The translations under genes were made by a program, and so were the position numbers. DNA of 45,917 bases from Rhodospirillales bacterium. GTDB lineage: Bacteria > Pseudomonadota > Alphaproteobacteria > BOG-932 > Roseiterribacteraceae. Under the pieces are notes generated by a model. It was not told the origin of the DNA, made no database searches, and was given only the letters and a program-made list of their open reading frames with translations. Below are positions 26,110 to 34,074 of this stretch, piece by piece. How positions within the stretch are numbered: the first letter of the stretch is position 1; every line of letters begins with the position of its first letter. The DNA lies in contig JAQGIE010000178.1 of assembly GCA_028291365.1 (NCBI GenBank), forward strand, positions 1 to 45,917, in the 5' to 3' direction.

Positions 26110-26286
26110 CGAGAGTCCTGGGAGATTCCTGGGAGGTCCTGGCCACTGGCGGGGCGCCGGCCGGGCCGTCGAGAGCGCCGGTCGTCTTAGGCCGCGAATT
26201 GGCGCGGCGCAACCGGGTCGAGGGCGGGATAGCCCTGCGTGGCAGGCAGCGTCCACCAGCAGGAACACGCCGAAAGCCGCGCCGAA

Positions 26287-26310
26287 GAATCCCGGCGAGA
26301 CGCCGGATTC
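26287..26310 (-). terminator. Possible terminator after the DUF5996 gene
   Basis: Hairpin GAATCCCGGCG (26287-26297) with CGCCGGATTC (26301-26310), one bulged base, 16 bp past the stop. It is followed by only ATTCTTC on the minus strand, so it is weak. The rest of 26110-26325 shows nothing clear and may hold the sucC promoter. Confidence 0.4.
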
Positions 26311-26325
26311 TGGGTGGCGGGCGAC

Positions 26326-27264
26326 TCAGACCGGACGCGGAACGCCCGGCAGGCCGAGCGGGCATTCGAGCGCCGCACGGTCCCATGCGCCGTGTGTGGC
26401 GGCGGCCTCGTACGTGCGCTGCAGAAACGAAAGCAGGGTCCGTTCGGGATCGGCGCTCAGCCGCACCACGTCATAGGGCAGCAAGAACTCGCCCAGCACT
26501 GCGTCGTACGTCGCCTGCGCCGGCTCGACCGGCGCGTCGCGAAATCCGGGCGGCTCGGGATAGGCATACGCGTAAAAAGCCGGCTGCGGCGTGCGCGCAT
26601 TGCCGGGCCAGAATCCGGCGCTGCTGACTTCGTGCGAATAGGCCTCGCGTGTGACCGCGTCGGCGAGATGCGGGATGCCGCCGGGATGCGGCGGCGCGCG
26701 ACGGCCCGAGAAGCGCGTCACGGCGAGGTCGAGACCGCCCCAGAAAAGATGCACCGGACTGGCTTTGCCGACAAAGCCGGTGCGGAACTGCTTGAACACG
26801 CGATCGGCGGCGAGCAGCACACGCCAGAAGCGGTTGGCGAAGTCCGGATCGTATGAATCGTGGCTGCGATCCTGGTCGAGACGGATGGTGCCGGGCAGCT
26901 CGCACGCGATCGGATCGATGGTGACGGACAGGCCGCGCCGGTCGAGCAGCTGCATGACGGACTGGTAGAACGCGCCGACCGGCATCGGGCGCAACGGGAC
27001 GGTGTCGACCGTCCCCTCGCTGGTCGTCAGCAGCAGCCGATGCGCGATGAAGTCGAATTCGAGTTCGAACGAGCGTGCGCCATGCGCGATCGGCGAGGTG
27101 GTGAGCCCGCGCGCCGTGACGTAGAGCGTGACGTGCCAGGAATGATTGAGCCAGGGCGTGAAAGCGAGCCGCACCTTGCCCACGATCTGCGTCCAAAGAT
27201 GCAGCGTCTCGGCGGTGTCGCGCCACGCCTCGTAGGGCAGCGCCGGCCAGATCTCGCCCGGCAT
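26326..27264 (-). CDS. DUF5996 family protein
   Basis: A 312-residue cytoplasmic protein matching the DUF5996 pattern: WPALPYEAWRDTAETLHLWTQ then IVGKVRLAFTPWLNHSWHVT at the N-terminus, FELEFDFIAHRLLL, and later HLFWGGLDLAVTRFSGRRAP and SAGFWPG. No catalytic motif is known for the family, so no function is assigned. ATG 27264 is the conserved start; it lies seven bases after the stop of the VOC gene, implying co-transcription. In-frame codons further upstream overlap the VOC gene and do not fit the family. The gene is one of two that separate mdh from sucC in this locus. Confidence 0.85.
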   Translation of the reverse strand: MPGEIWPALPYEAWRDTAETLHLWTQIVGKVRLAFTPWLNHSWHVTLYVTARGLTTSPIAHGARSFELEFDFIAHRLLLTTSEGTVDTVPLRPMPVGAFYQSVMQLLDRRGLSVTIDPIACELPGTIRLDQDRSHDSYDPDFANRFWRVLLAADRVFKQFRTGFVGKASPVHLFWGGLDLAVTRFSGRRAPPHPGGIPHLADAVTREAYSHEVSSAGFWPGNARTPQPAFYAYAYPEPPGFRDAPVEPAQATYDAVLGEFLLPYDVVRLSADPERTLLSFLQRTYEAAATHGAWDRAALECPLGLPGVPRPV

Positions 27265-27271
27265 GATCCGG

Positions 27272-27655
27272 TCAGTAGAGACGGTTGGCGATTTCGACGA
27301 GATTCTCGTCGGGATCGCGCACATAGACCGACAGGATCGAGCCCATCGAACCGGTGCGCTCGACCGGCCCCAGCACGACGGCCACGTTCTTCGCGGCCAG
27401 ATGCGCCTGCACCTGACCGATCGGCATCTGCGTCAGCAGGCAGAAATCACCGCTGCCCGGCGTCGCATGCAGCGCGAAGGGATCGCTGCGTCCGACCACT
27501 TGCAGGTTGATCTTCTGCGACCCGAACTGCAGCGCCCAGCGATCTTCCTTGAAGTTGATCGCTTGCGTGCCGAGCACGTCGCGATACCACCCGACCGCAC
27601 GATCGAGGTCGCGCACCAGCAGCACGAAATGATCGAGCGCGTCGGGTTGGATCAT
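27272..27655 (-). CDS. VOC (glyoxalase/bleomycin-resistance) superfamily protein
   Basis: A 127-residue single-unit VOC protein. It has LDHFVLLVRDLDRAVGWYRD with a candidate first metal ligand H9, INFKEDRWALQFG and NLQVV in the first module, and VERTGSMGSILSVYVRDPDE then NLVEIANRLY in the second, where the glutamate is the expected last metal ligand. The second-position ligand is not obvious, so it may be a non-glyoxalase member such as a binding protein or a dioxygenase relative. ATG 27655 is used; a TTG at 27673 with GGGA upstream is an alternative. It is followed within seven bases by the DUF5996 gene and lies after the mdh terminator. Confidence 0.85.
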   Translation of the reverse strand: MIQPDALDHFVLLVRDLDRAVGWYRDVLGTQAINFKEDRWALQFGSQKINLQVVGRSDPFALHATPGSGDFCLLTQMPIGQVQAHLAAKNVAVVLGPVERTGSMGSILSVYVRDPDENLVEIANRLY

Positions 27656-27684
27656 GGCGCCGTTCTCAAACAAGGTCCCAAAGC

Positions 27685-27713
27685 AAAAACGGCGCGGAGA
27701 GTTCCCCGCGCCG
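27685..27713 (-). terminator. Intrinsic terminator of mdh
   Basis: Perfect 8-bp stem CGGCGCGG (27690-27697) with CCGCGCCG (27706-27713) and five T on the minus strand (27685-27689), 27 bp past the mdh stop. It separates mdh from the VOC gene. Confidence 0.85.
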
Positions 27714-27740
27714 CTGCTGTCTGCCTCGTCTCTGAAAACC

Positions 27741-28754
<1,014 letters not shown>

Positions 28755-28815
28755 TTACGCCCGGAATGGAGGAGAATCCAGACGGGGTCCTGCAGAGCAG
28801 AACCCTCACCGTCCC

Positions 28816-28840
28816 ACCCTCTCGCGCTGGGGAGAGGGTT
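28816..28840. repeat. GC-rich imperfect hairpin upstream of mdh
   Basis: ACCCTCTC and GAGAGGGT pair around GCGCTGGG, with a further GGGGGGAGGGT after it that can pair with the upstream ACCCTCACC. It lies between the DUF2147 stop and the mdh start and may end the DUF2147 transcript. No T run is present. Confidence 0.4.
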
Positions 28841-28859
28841 CGGGGGGAGGGTTCCGTGC

Positions 28860-29318
28860 CTAGGGCTTGCAGCGCGGATGGTCGTTGGGCAGCCGGGTCC
28901 AGGTCTGGCTTTTCCCGAACAGCGGGATGCCGACATAGCCGCGCACGCCGAGCACGTCGGGGCTCTTCAGTTCCATCTCGCTCGAGTAGGTCTTGCCGTC
29001 CTCGGGATTGTAGATGAAGCCGCCGTCCCACTCGTTCGGCTTCGAGGTCGGCTTGAAGTTGCCGACCATCAGCAGGCCGCAGAGCTTCTGGGATTTGAGT
29101 TCGGCCGCCGGGTTGTTCTTGTCGAGGCGCGGCTTGCCGGTCTCGTCCATCGCCTCTTTCAGCCACGCGATCTTGCCGCACAGCAGACCACCGCCGCAGT
29201 CCGACACTTCGACTGCGGCCCTGCCCGATTCGGTCAGCCACATCCCGACCGGTGTCTCGGCGTGGGCTGGGAAATTTGAGGCAAGAACGAAGACGAAGCC
29301 GATCAGAAATGCGCGCAT
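28860..29318 (-). CDS. DUF2147 family exported protein
   Basis: A 152-residue secreted protein. The signal peptide is MRAFLIGFVFVLASNFPAHA, cut before ETPVGMW. The mature part has the DUF2147 hallmarks: GMWLTESGRAAVEVSDCGGG, LCGKIAWLKEA, and WDGGFIYNPEDGKTYSSEMEL near the C-terminus, with a cysteine pair (DCGGGLLC) and a later one that could form disulfides. ATG 29318 has AGGA four bases away and fits the signal peptide; the ORF extension to 29351 is not needed. DUF2147 proteins are small periplasmic beta-barrel-like proteins of unknown role. It is the last gene of a set with the DUF2336 gene, 22 bp downstream of it. Confidence 0.88.
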   Translation of the reverse strand: MRAFLIGFVFVLASNFPAHAETPVGMWLTESGRAAVEVSDCGGGLLCGKIAWLKEAMDETGKPRLDKNNPAAELKSQKLCGLLMVGNFKPTSKPNEWDGGFIYNPEDGKTYSSEMELKSPDVLGVRGYVGIPLFGKSQTWTRLPNDHPRCKP

Positions 29319-29340
29319 GGTTCCTACTCGAGTTTCCCCG

Positions 29341-30585
29341 TCAGCTTCCAACGCCGAAAAATTCCAGCAGTTGCATCATCTCGTCTTCCGTCAGCGGGTA
29401 GTCGGTGCCGTCGCGGGCGTTGACGAGCTTTTTCGGCGACACGCCCGCCGCTTTTACCTGCAGCTGCATCGCAGCGCGCATCGACAGGCCGGCGCGCCAG
29501 GAAAGCGCCACCACGCCTTTGGCCGAGCCGGCCATGAAGATGCGGTCGATCAGCTCGGGCGGCACCTGCGCCTTGAGCGCCAAAGCTTCGAGCACGAAGA
29601 CGCGGTCGTTCCATGACAGCGCGTCGAGGACCGCGTTCTCGGTGAGATCGCCGCCTGCCAGCATGGCGCGGGCGCGCACGGCCGGGCTTTCTTCTTCGAT
29701 ATTGCTGTCGATCCAGTCGACGCGGCGGCGCATCGTTTCCAGCACCGTCGACAGCGTCTCGGGATCGAAATCGAGGCGATTGCGCAGCAGGCGCATCACG
29801 CTGATGTCGACGAAATCGCACATTTTGAGCGCGAGTTCCGGCGCCAGCTTGCGCCGCCGCGCCAGCGCCTTCTGGAATTCCTTCTGGTCGCGCGACCGTT
29901 CGATCAACTGCTCGATCGAATATTCAGTGATCTCGGCGCCGTTATTGTCGAGCAGCTTCGACGTGGCCGGCACGTCGCCGGTCGCGATGATCGCTTCGGC
30001 GACGTCAACCGGCACGGTGGCGCGGCTGGCGATCGCCAGCAGCTGCCAGCTCTTGGAATCGGTCGTGATGATCTCGAGCAGATCGGCGTCGCTGACCAGC
30101 GCGCAGATCTTGAGCACGGTGGCGGCGACTTCTTCCTCGACGTCGCGCGCCAAAATTCGAATCAAGCCGGGCGGCGTGCAGGCTACGTCAGCCAGTGCGC
30201 TGGCCACCGCCGCGCGTACCTTGATCACCTGGTCGCGCGCCAGCGTTTCCAGCGACTGCACGCACAGATCGAACAGCTGCGCCTTGGATTCGGGGTCGAG
30301 TTCGGGCAGCAGCCGCGCCAGCTTCTGCGCCAGCGCGATGCGCACGGTCAGGTCGGGATCGCGCGCCAGCACCGGGCCGACATGCACCGGCGTGCGCGGA
30401 TTCAACGCGACGGCGCGGCGAACTTCGGGCGAAGGATCTTCGGACAGGTAGTAGAGGAACTCGGACCGCACGTCGTCGCGTGCCGCCAGTTCGCGGCGGA
30501 CAACGGGATTTCCGTGGCGAGCGAGTTTCTTCGCCTGCTCGTAATCCATCAATTTGGGCTGGTCGTCTTTGGTCTTGGTGCTCAT
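29341..30585 (-). CDS. DUF2336 family protein (HEAT-repeat-like)
   Basis: A 414-residue cytoplasmic, mostly helical protein of the DUF2336 family, which is largely confined to alphaproteobacteria. Repeated helical pairs resemble HEAT repeats: HGNPVVRRELAARDDVRSEF, EDPSPEVRRAVALNPRTP, DPDLTVRIALAQKLARLLPE and RDQVIKVRAAVASALADVAC. A C-terminal part has RRRVDWIDSNIEEESP and GVSPKKLVNARDGTDYPLTE. The function is not established. ATG 30585 is used; a TTG at 30597 is possible. It starts eight bases after the stop of the unknown gene upstream, so the two are likely coupled. Confidence 0.85.
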   Translation of the reverse strand: MSTKTKDDQPKLMDYEQAKKLARHGNPVVRRELAARDDVRSEFLYYLSEDPSPEVRRAVALNPRTPVHVGPVLARDPDLTVRIALAQKLARLLPELDPESKAQLFDLCVQSLETLARDQVIKVRAAVASALADVACTPPGLIRILARDVEEEVAATVLKICALVSDADLLEIITTDSKSWQLLAIASRATVPVDVAEAIIATGDVPATSKLLDNNGAEITEYSIEQLIERSRDQKEFQKALARRRKLAPELALKMCDFVDISVMRLLRNRLDFDPETLSTVLETMRRRVDWIDSNIEEESPAVRARAMLAGGDLTENAVLDALSWNDRVFVLEALALKAQVPPELIDRIFMAGSAKGVVALSWRAGLSMRAAMQLQVKAAGVSPKKLVNARDGTDYPLTEDEMMQLLEFFGVGS

Positions 30586-30593
30586 CTGCGGAC

Positions 30594-31397
30594 TCAACGT
30601 CGAGCGATGCGGGCCGTGCTGCCGTGCTTTCGCATGTGATCGTTGAGCTGCAGCGCAAGCTGGAGCTCACGCTTCAGGAAGGCGTGATCGTTGTCGAACG
30701 GCATACGGTTGACCTGCGTCGCGACGGCGATCAGCAGGTGACGCGGGAAGTAATGCAAGTTTTCGATCAGCGACAGCTTGATCTTCGAGCGCAGCGTCGG
30801 CGATTCGAGGATCGACAGGACGGTACGCTGCAACACTTCGGGGCGAAGATTGGCGGCGTAGGAATGCCGCAGCAGATCGGGGACGAACGTGTCGCCGACC
30901 GGATCGCCGCGGCGCAGCCGGTGAACCAGATCGACCAGCTTCTGCAGCGCCTGCGCGCGGTCCTGATCGACCCGGCGCAGCGACATGTCGGCGACGCGGT
31001 CGGCGATGGCCGGATTGAACTTGTAGCGGGCGGCGAGCCCGATGCCGTTGCGCACGTCGGCGTGCTTGGACATCTCGCCGGCGACGGTGGCGATGGCGCC
31101 GATCAGGCGCTGCTCACGCGAGGCGTAGATCAGGCGGGCCGAGGCGGCCAGCGCGGTCGAAGACATCGGATCGCGGCTGGCGATCAGCGACAGGACGATC
31201 GGGTTCTCGTAGGGCCCGAGATCGAGATCGCGATTGACCACCTCTTCCGGACGGAGCGGACGCTCGTCGTCGGTCGGCGCCAGCACCGGCAGACCAATGC
31301 GGTAACGCGCCTTGAGATCGCGCGCGAACGAGATGACCTGCTCGGTAAGCAGGCCGACCATCGGCTCGTTCGTGGATCGGGGGTGGGCGCTGGGCAA
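30594..31397 (-). CDS. Hypothetical protein, possibly DUF2336-related
   Basis: A cytoplasmic protein of 267 residues if it starts at TTG 31397, which has AGGA just before it, or 255 if it starts at ATG 31361, which has no Shine-Dalgarno. I recognise no domain with confidence. It is helical throughout, with NPIVLSLIASRDPMSSTALA, RQ-free basic stretches and a C-terminal segment rich in arginine and leucine (FLKRELQLALQLNDHMRKHG). The repeating helix pattern and coupling to the DUF2336 gene suggest a distant relative or partner. No signal peptide or membrane helix is seen. Coding is supported by length, GC-typical codon use and tight spacing to the next gene. Confidence 0.65.
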   Translation of the reverse strand: MPSAHPRSTNEPMVGLLTEQVISFARDLKARYRIGLPVLAPTDDERPLRPEEVVNRDLDLGPYENPIVLSLIASRDPMSSTALAASARLIYASREQRLIGAIATVAGEMSKHADVRNGIGLAARYKFNPAIADRVADMSLRRVDQDRAQALQKLVDLVHRLRRGDPVGDTFVPDLLRHSYAANLRPEVLQRTVLSILESPTLRSKIKLSLIENLHYFPRHLLIAVATQVNRMPFDNDHAFLKRELQLALQLNDHMRKHGSTARIARR

Positions 31398-31513
31398 AGG
31401 TCCTGTCGTCTTTCTTCGCGTGGCGACCGGAGGGAGCAGGATCCGACCACGCGCGCCTTTAAGACTCTCTTACAGTGCCGATCCGTTAGACGCGAGCGCC
31501 CAGCGCCGGGCGC

Positions 31514-31584
31514 GTGTGCCGGATTTGAAGTTCGGCGCGCCTCGGGTCAGGCACCGAGGCGAACTGCAAATCCAAAAGGCACAC
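31514..31584. repeat. Long imperfect hairpin between zapE and the unknown gene
   Basis: Nested arms over 71 bases: GTGTGCC (31514-31520) with GGCACAC (31578-31584), GGATTTG (31521-31527) with CAAATCC (31567-31573), and CGCCTCGG (31538-31545) with CCGAGGCG (31554-31561). Two short bulges interrupt it. It lies just past the zapE stop, in a 228-bp gap with no other visible feature. It has no T run on either strand. Confidence 0.65.
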
Positions 31585-31625
31585 GGGAAACAATGCGTTG
31601 CCGGTGCCGTGATCGATTCCGAAGT

Positions 31626-32798
31626 TCACTCAGAGCTTGCCGCAGGCGCGGCCGAATTTCGGAATCGGGGCACGAGCCAGGAATCGGCCTGCATTTCGGC
31701 CAGTCGGCTCGCGGTGCGCTGGAATTCCGCAGCGTGTGGCCCCTCGGCCACCAGACCCTCGGGATCCGAGTCAGCCGAGGCGATCACCACCGTGCCGGCC
31801 TCGTAGAGCGCGTCGACCAGCAGGATCAGCCGGCGGGCTTCGTTGCGCTGTGCTGCGCGCAGCGGCTTCAGCCCTGAAATCAGCACCGCGTCGAAGCGCT
31901 GGGCGATGGCGAGAAAGTCCTGCGCTCCGAGCGGCCGGTCGAGCAGCTCCTCGGCCTGGAACCAGGCGACCCGCCCGGCGGCCCGGCGCACCACCAGTTC
32001 GCGGCCGCCGGCCACGGTCAGCGCCACCGGCGCGGTCGGGGCACCCTCGGCGAGTTCGCCGAAATAGCGGGCCAGCGCGCGTTCGGCGGCACCGTCGGGG
32101 GGACGCCACCAGACGCGCCGTCCGGCGAGCCGCCCCTGGCGATGGTCGAGCGGACCTGCCACCGCCACCGTCTCGACCCGCTGCTGCAGCAGTTCGATGA
32201 AGGGCAGGAACAGCTGCCGTTGCAGCCCACCTTCATAGAGCCGGTCGGGCGCCGTGTTCGAGGTCGCGACCACCACCGCGCCGCGTGCGAACAGCGCCGT
32301 GAACAGCCGGCCCAGGATCATCGCGTCGGCGATGTCGAAGACCTGGAACTCGTCGAAACAGATCAGCCAGTACTCGGCGACGATTTCGTCGGCGAGACGT
32401 TCGAGCGCGTCACGCTTGGGTTCGTCGCGCCGCAGTTCGAACAGGCGCCGATGCGCCGCCGCCATGAATTCGTGGAAATGGACCCGGCGTTTCTTCGCCA
32501 CGGCGACGCGCGCGAAGAACATGTCCATCAGCATCGACTTGCCGCGGCCGACCGGTCCCCAGAGATAGAGCCCCTTGGGCGGCTCGGTCTTCTTGTCGAA
32601 CAGGCGGCCGAAAAACCCGGCGCCTCGCGACTGCGGCGCGTAATCGCGCAGCCGGTCGGCGAGATGGTCGAGCTGTTCGGCGGCGGCGAGCTGCGCCTGA
32701 TCGGCGATCAATAATGCGCTTTTGAAGCGCGCGCGCAGATCGTCAGCGACGGTGGCAGGGAGGGCGTCCATGAGGTCGGGCGCTTCTACGCGCCTCAT
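31626..32798 (-). CDS. zapE: Cell division protein ZapE (AFG1-like ATPase)
   Basis: An AAA-type ATPase of the AFG1/ZapE family, 390 residues from ATG 32798. Walker A is LYLWGPVGRGKSMLMDMFF with K87, followed by the family signature RVHFHEFMAAAHRRLF. Walker B is in YWLICFDEFQVFDIADAMIL, and VVVATSNTAPDRLYEGGLQR is the sensor-1 region. ZapE acts at the FtsZ ring in Gram-negative bacteria, and eukaryotic AFG1 acts in mitochondrial protein quality control. The start is uncertain between 32798 and 32771, neither with a well-spaced Shine-Dalgarno. In many alphaproteobacteria this gene stands directly before mdh; here three genes intervene. Confidence 0.92.
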   Translation of the reverse strand: MRRVEAPDLMDALPATVADDLRARFKSALLIADQAQLAAAEQLDHLADRLRDYAPQSRGAGFFGRLFDKKTEPPKGLYLWGPVGRGKSMLMDMFFARVAVAKKRRVHFHEFMAAAHRRLFELRRDEPKRDALERLADEIVAEYWLICFDEFQVFDIADAMILGRLFTALFARGAVVVATSNTAPDRLYEGGLQRQLFLPFIELLQQRVETVAVAGPLDHRQGRLAGRRVWWRPPDGAAERALARYFGELAEGAPTAPVALTVAGGRELVVRRAAGRVAWFQAEELLDRPLGAQDFLAIAQRFDAVLISGLKPLRAAQRNEARRLILLVDALYEAGTVVIASADSDPEGLVAEGPHAAEFQRTASRLAEMQADSWLVPRFRNSAAPAASSE

Positions 32799-32820
32799 AT
32801 CCTCAGGACAACGTGCGACC

Positions 32821-33966
32821 TCAGGACAAGGTGCGCGAGGCCGGAAACAGGACCTGGACGCGCGTACCGACGCCCTTGCTGCTTTCGATGGAAAGCTCGG
32901 CCCCGTGCGCAACCGCCAGCGCGCGGGTCAGCGGCAGGCCCAGCCCGGTGCCGCCCTCGGGGCGCGCCAACGTGTCGCCGACCTGGCGAAACGGTTCGAG
33001 CGCCTGATCGATTTCCGGTTCCGACATGCCGATGCCGGAATCGACCACCGCAAAGCCAAGCTGGTCGCCGCTGCGAAACAGATCGATCGTGACGCTGCCT
33101 TCGACCGGCGTGAATTTCAGCGCATTGGCCACGAGATTGACCAGCATCTGGCGCAGCTTGGTCTTGTCGCCGAGCAGCGGCGTCAAATCTTCCTGGGTCG
33201 TGATCGCGACTTCGGTGCCGGCGCTTTCGATCCTGGGCTGCAGCAGACTCAACACTTCCTGCGCGATGTCGCGCAGGTCGCAAATCTGTTCGCGCAGCTC
33301 CATGCGACCGGCCTCGATCTTCGCCAGATCGAGCAGCGCGTTGATGATGTCGAGCAGGTGAGTCGCGCTGCGATGGATGTCGGTGACATATTCGGCATAG
33401 CGCGGAATGTTGATCGGGCCGAGCAGCCCGTAGGCCATGATTTCGCTGAAGCCGAGAATGGCGTTGAGCGGCGTGCGCAATTCGTGACTGACATTGGCGA
33501 GGAACGCCGACTTGGCGCGGCTGGCGATTTCGGCCGCGTCGCGCGCCCGCGCCAGCTCGTAGCGCCGCTGCTCGTGTTCGGTAACGTCGGTGACGATCAG
33601 GTCGATGCCGCGTTCGGGATGCGCCTGGTCGATGGCGACGGAATCGATGATGACCGTGTGCAACGAGCCGTCGCGCGAGCGGACGCGCCAATTGCGCCAG
33701 TCGTGACCGTTGGTCCCTGCGAAAGCATCGGCGAAACGGCGTTCCGCAAGCGCGTGATCTTCGTCCGGCAGCAACATCGTCGCCGGCTGGCTGATCAATT
33801 CATCGGGTTCGAAACCGAAGCGGCGGACGAAGGCGCCGTTGACGCGGCGAATACGGGCCCGACTGTCGAGCTGCAACACGCCGACCGCACCAGAATCCTC
33901 GATGAAGGCGAGCAATCGTTCCAGCTCGGCCAATCGACGTTCTGTCTCTGCGCTCTCACCGCCCAC
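32821..33966 (-). CDS. Soluble PAS-domain sensor histidine kinase
   Basis: A 381-residue histidine kinase without membrane helices. A short N-terminal helix is followed by a PAS domain (about 25-135; VLQLDSRARIRRVNGAFVRR, RSRDGSLHTVIIDSV). The HisKA dimerisation domain has phospho-acceptor H161 in FLANVSHELRTPLNAILGF. The HATPase domain carries the N box LVNLVANALKFTP, G1 VDSGIGM, and G2 GGTGLGLPLTR. It starts at GTG 33966, with GGGAGG seven bases upstream. No response regulator or receiver domain is encoded beside it, so it is an orphan kinase whose partner lies elsewhere. The gene ends 22 bp before the zapE start and may be co-transcribed with it. Confidence 0.92.
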   Translation of the reverse strand: MGGESAETERRLAELERLLAFIEDSGAVGVLQLDSRARIRRVNGAFVRRFGFEPDELISQPATMLLPDEDHALAERRFADAFAGTNGHDWRNWRVRSRDGSLHTVIIDSVAIDQAHPERGIDLIVTDVTEHEQRRYELARARDAAEIASRAKSAFLANVSHELRTPLNAILGFSEIMAYGLLGPINIPRYAEYVTDIHRSATHLLDIINALLDLAKIEAGRMELREQICDLRDIAQEVLSLLQPRIESAGTEVAITTQEDLTPLLGDKTKLRQMLVNLVANALKFTPVEGSVTIDLFRSGDQLGFAVVDSGIGMSEPEIDQALEPFRQVGDTLARPEGGTGLGLPLTRALAVAHGAELSIESSKGVGTRVQVLFPASRTLS

Positions 33967-34074
33967 CCGGCATCCTCCCGCGGCGAAGCCGGAGTTCGTA
34001 CCACAGGCCGGCCCTGTTTATGCAAGCGTTCGGACCGGCCATTCGGGTGCGCACAACCTCCAGGTGGCCGAATC

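Noticed and set aside
31514-31584. A tRNA gene
   Set aside because: The length fits, but there is no cloverleaf and no TTCGANNC T-loop in the right place; it is one long nested hairpin.
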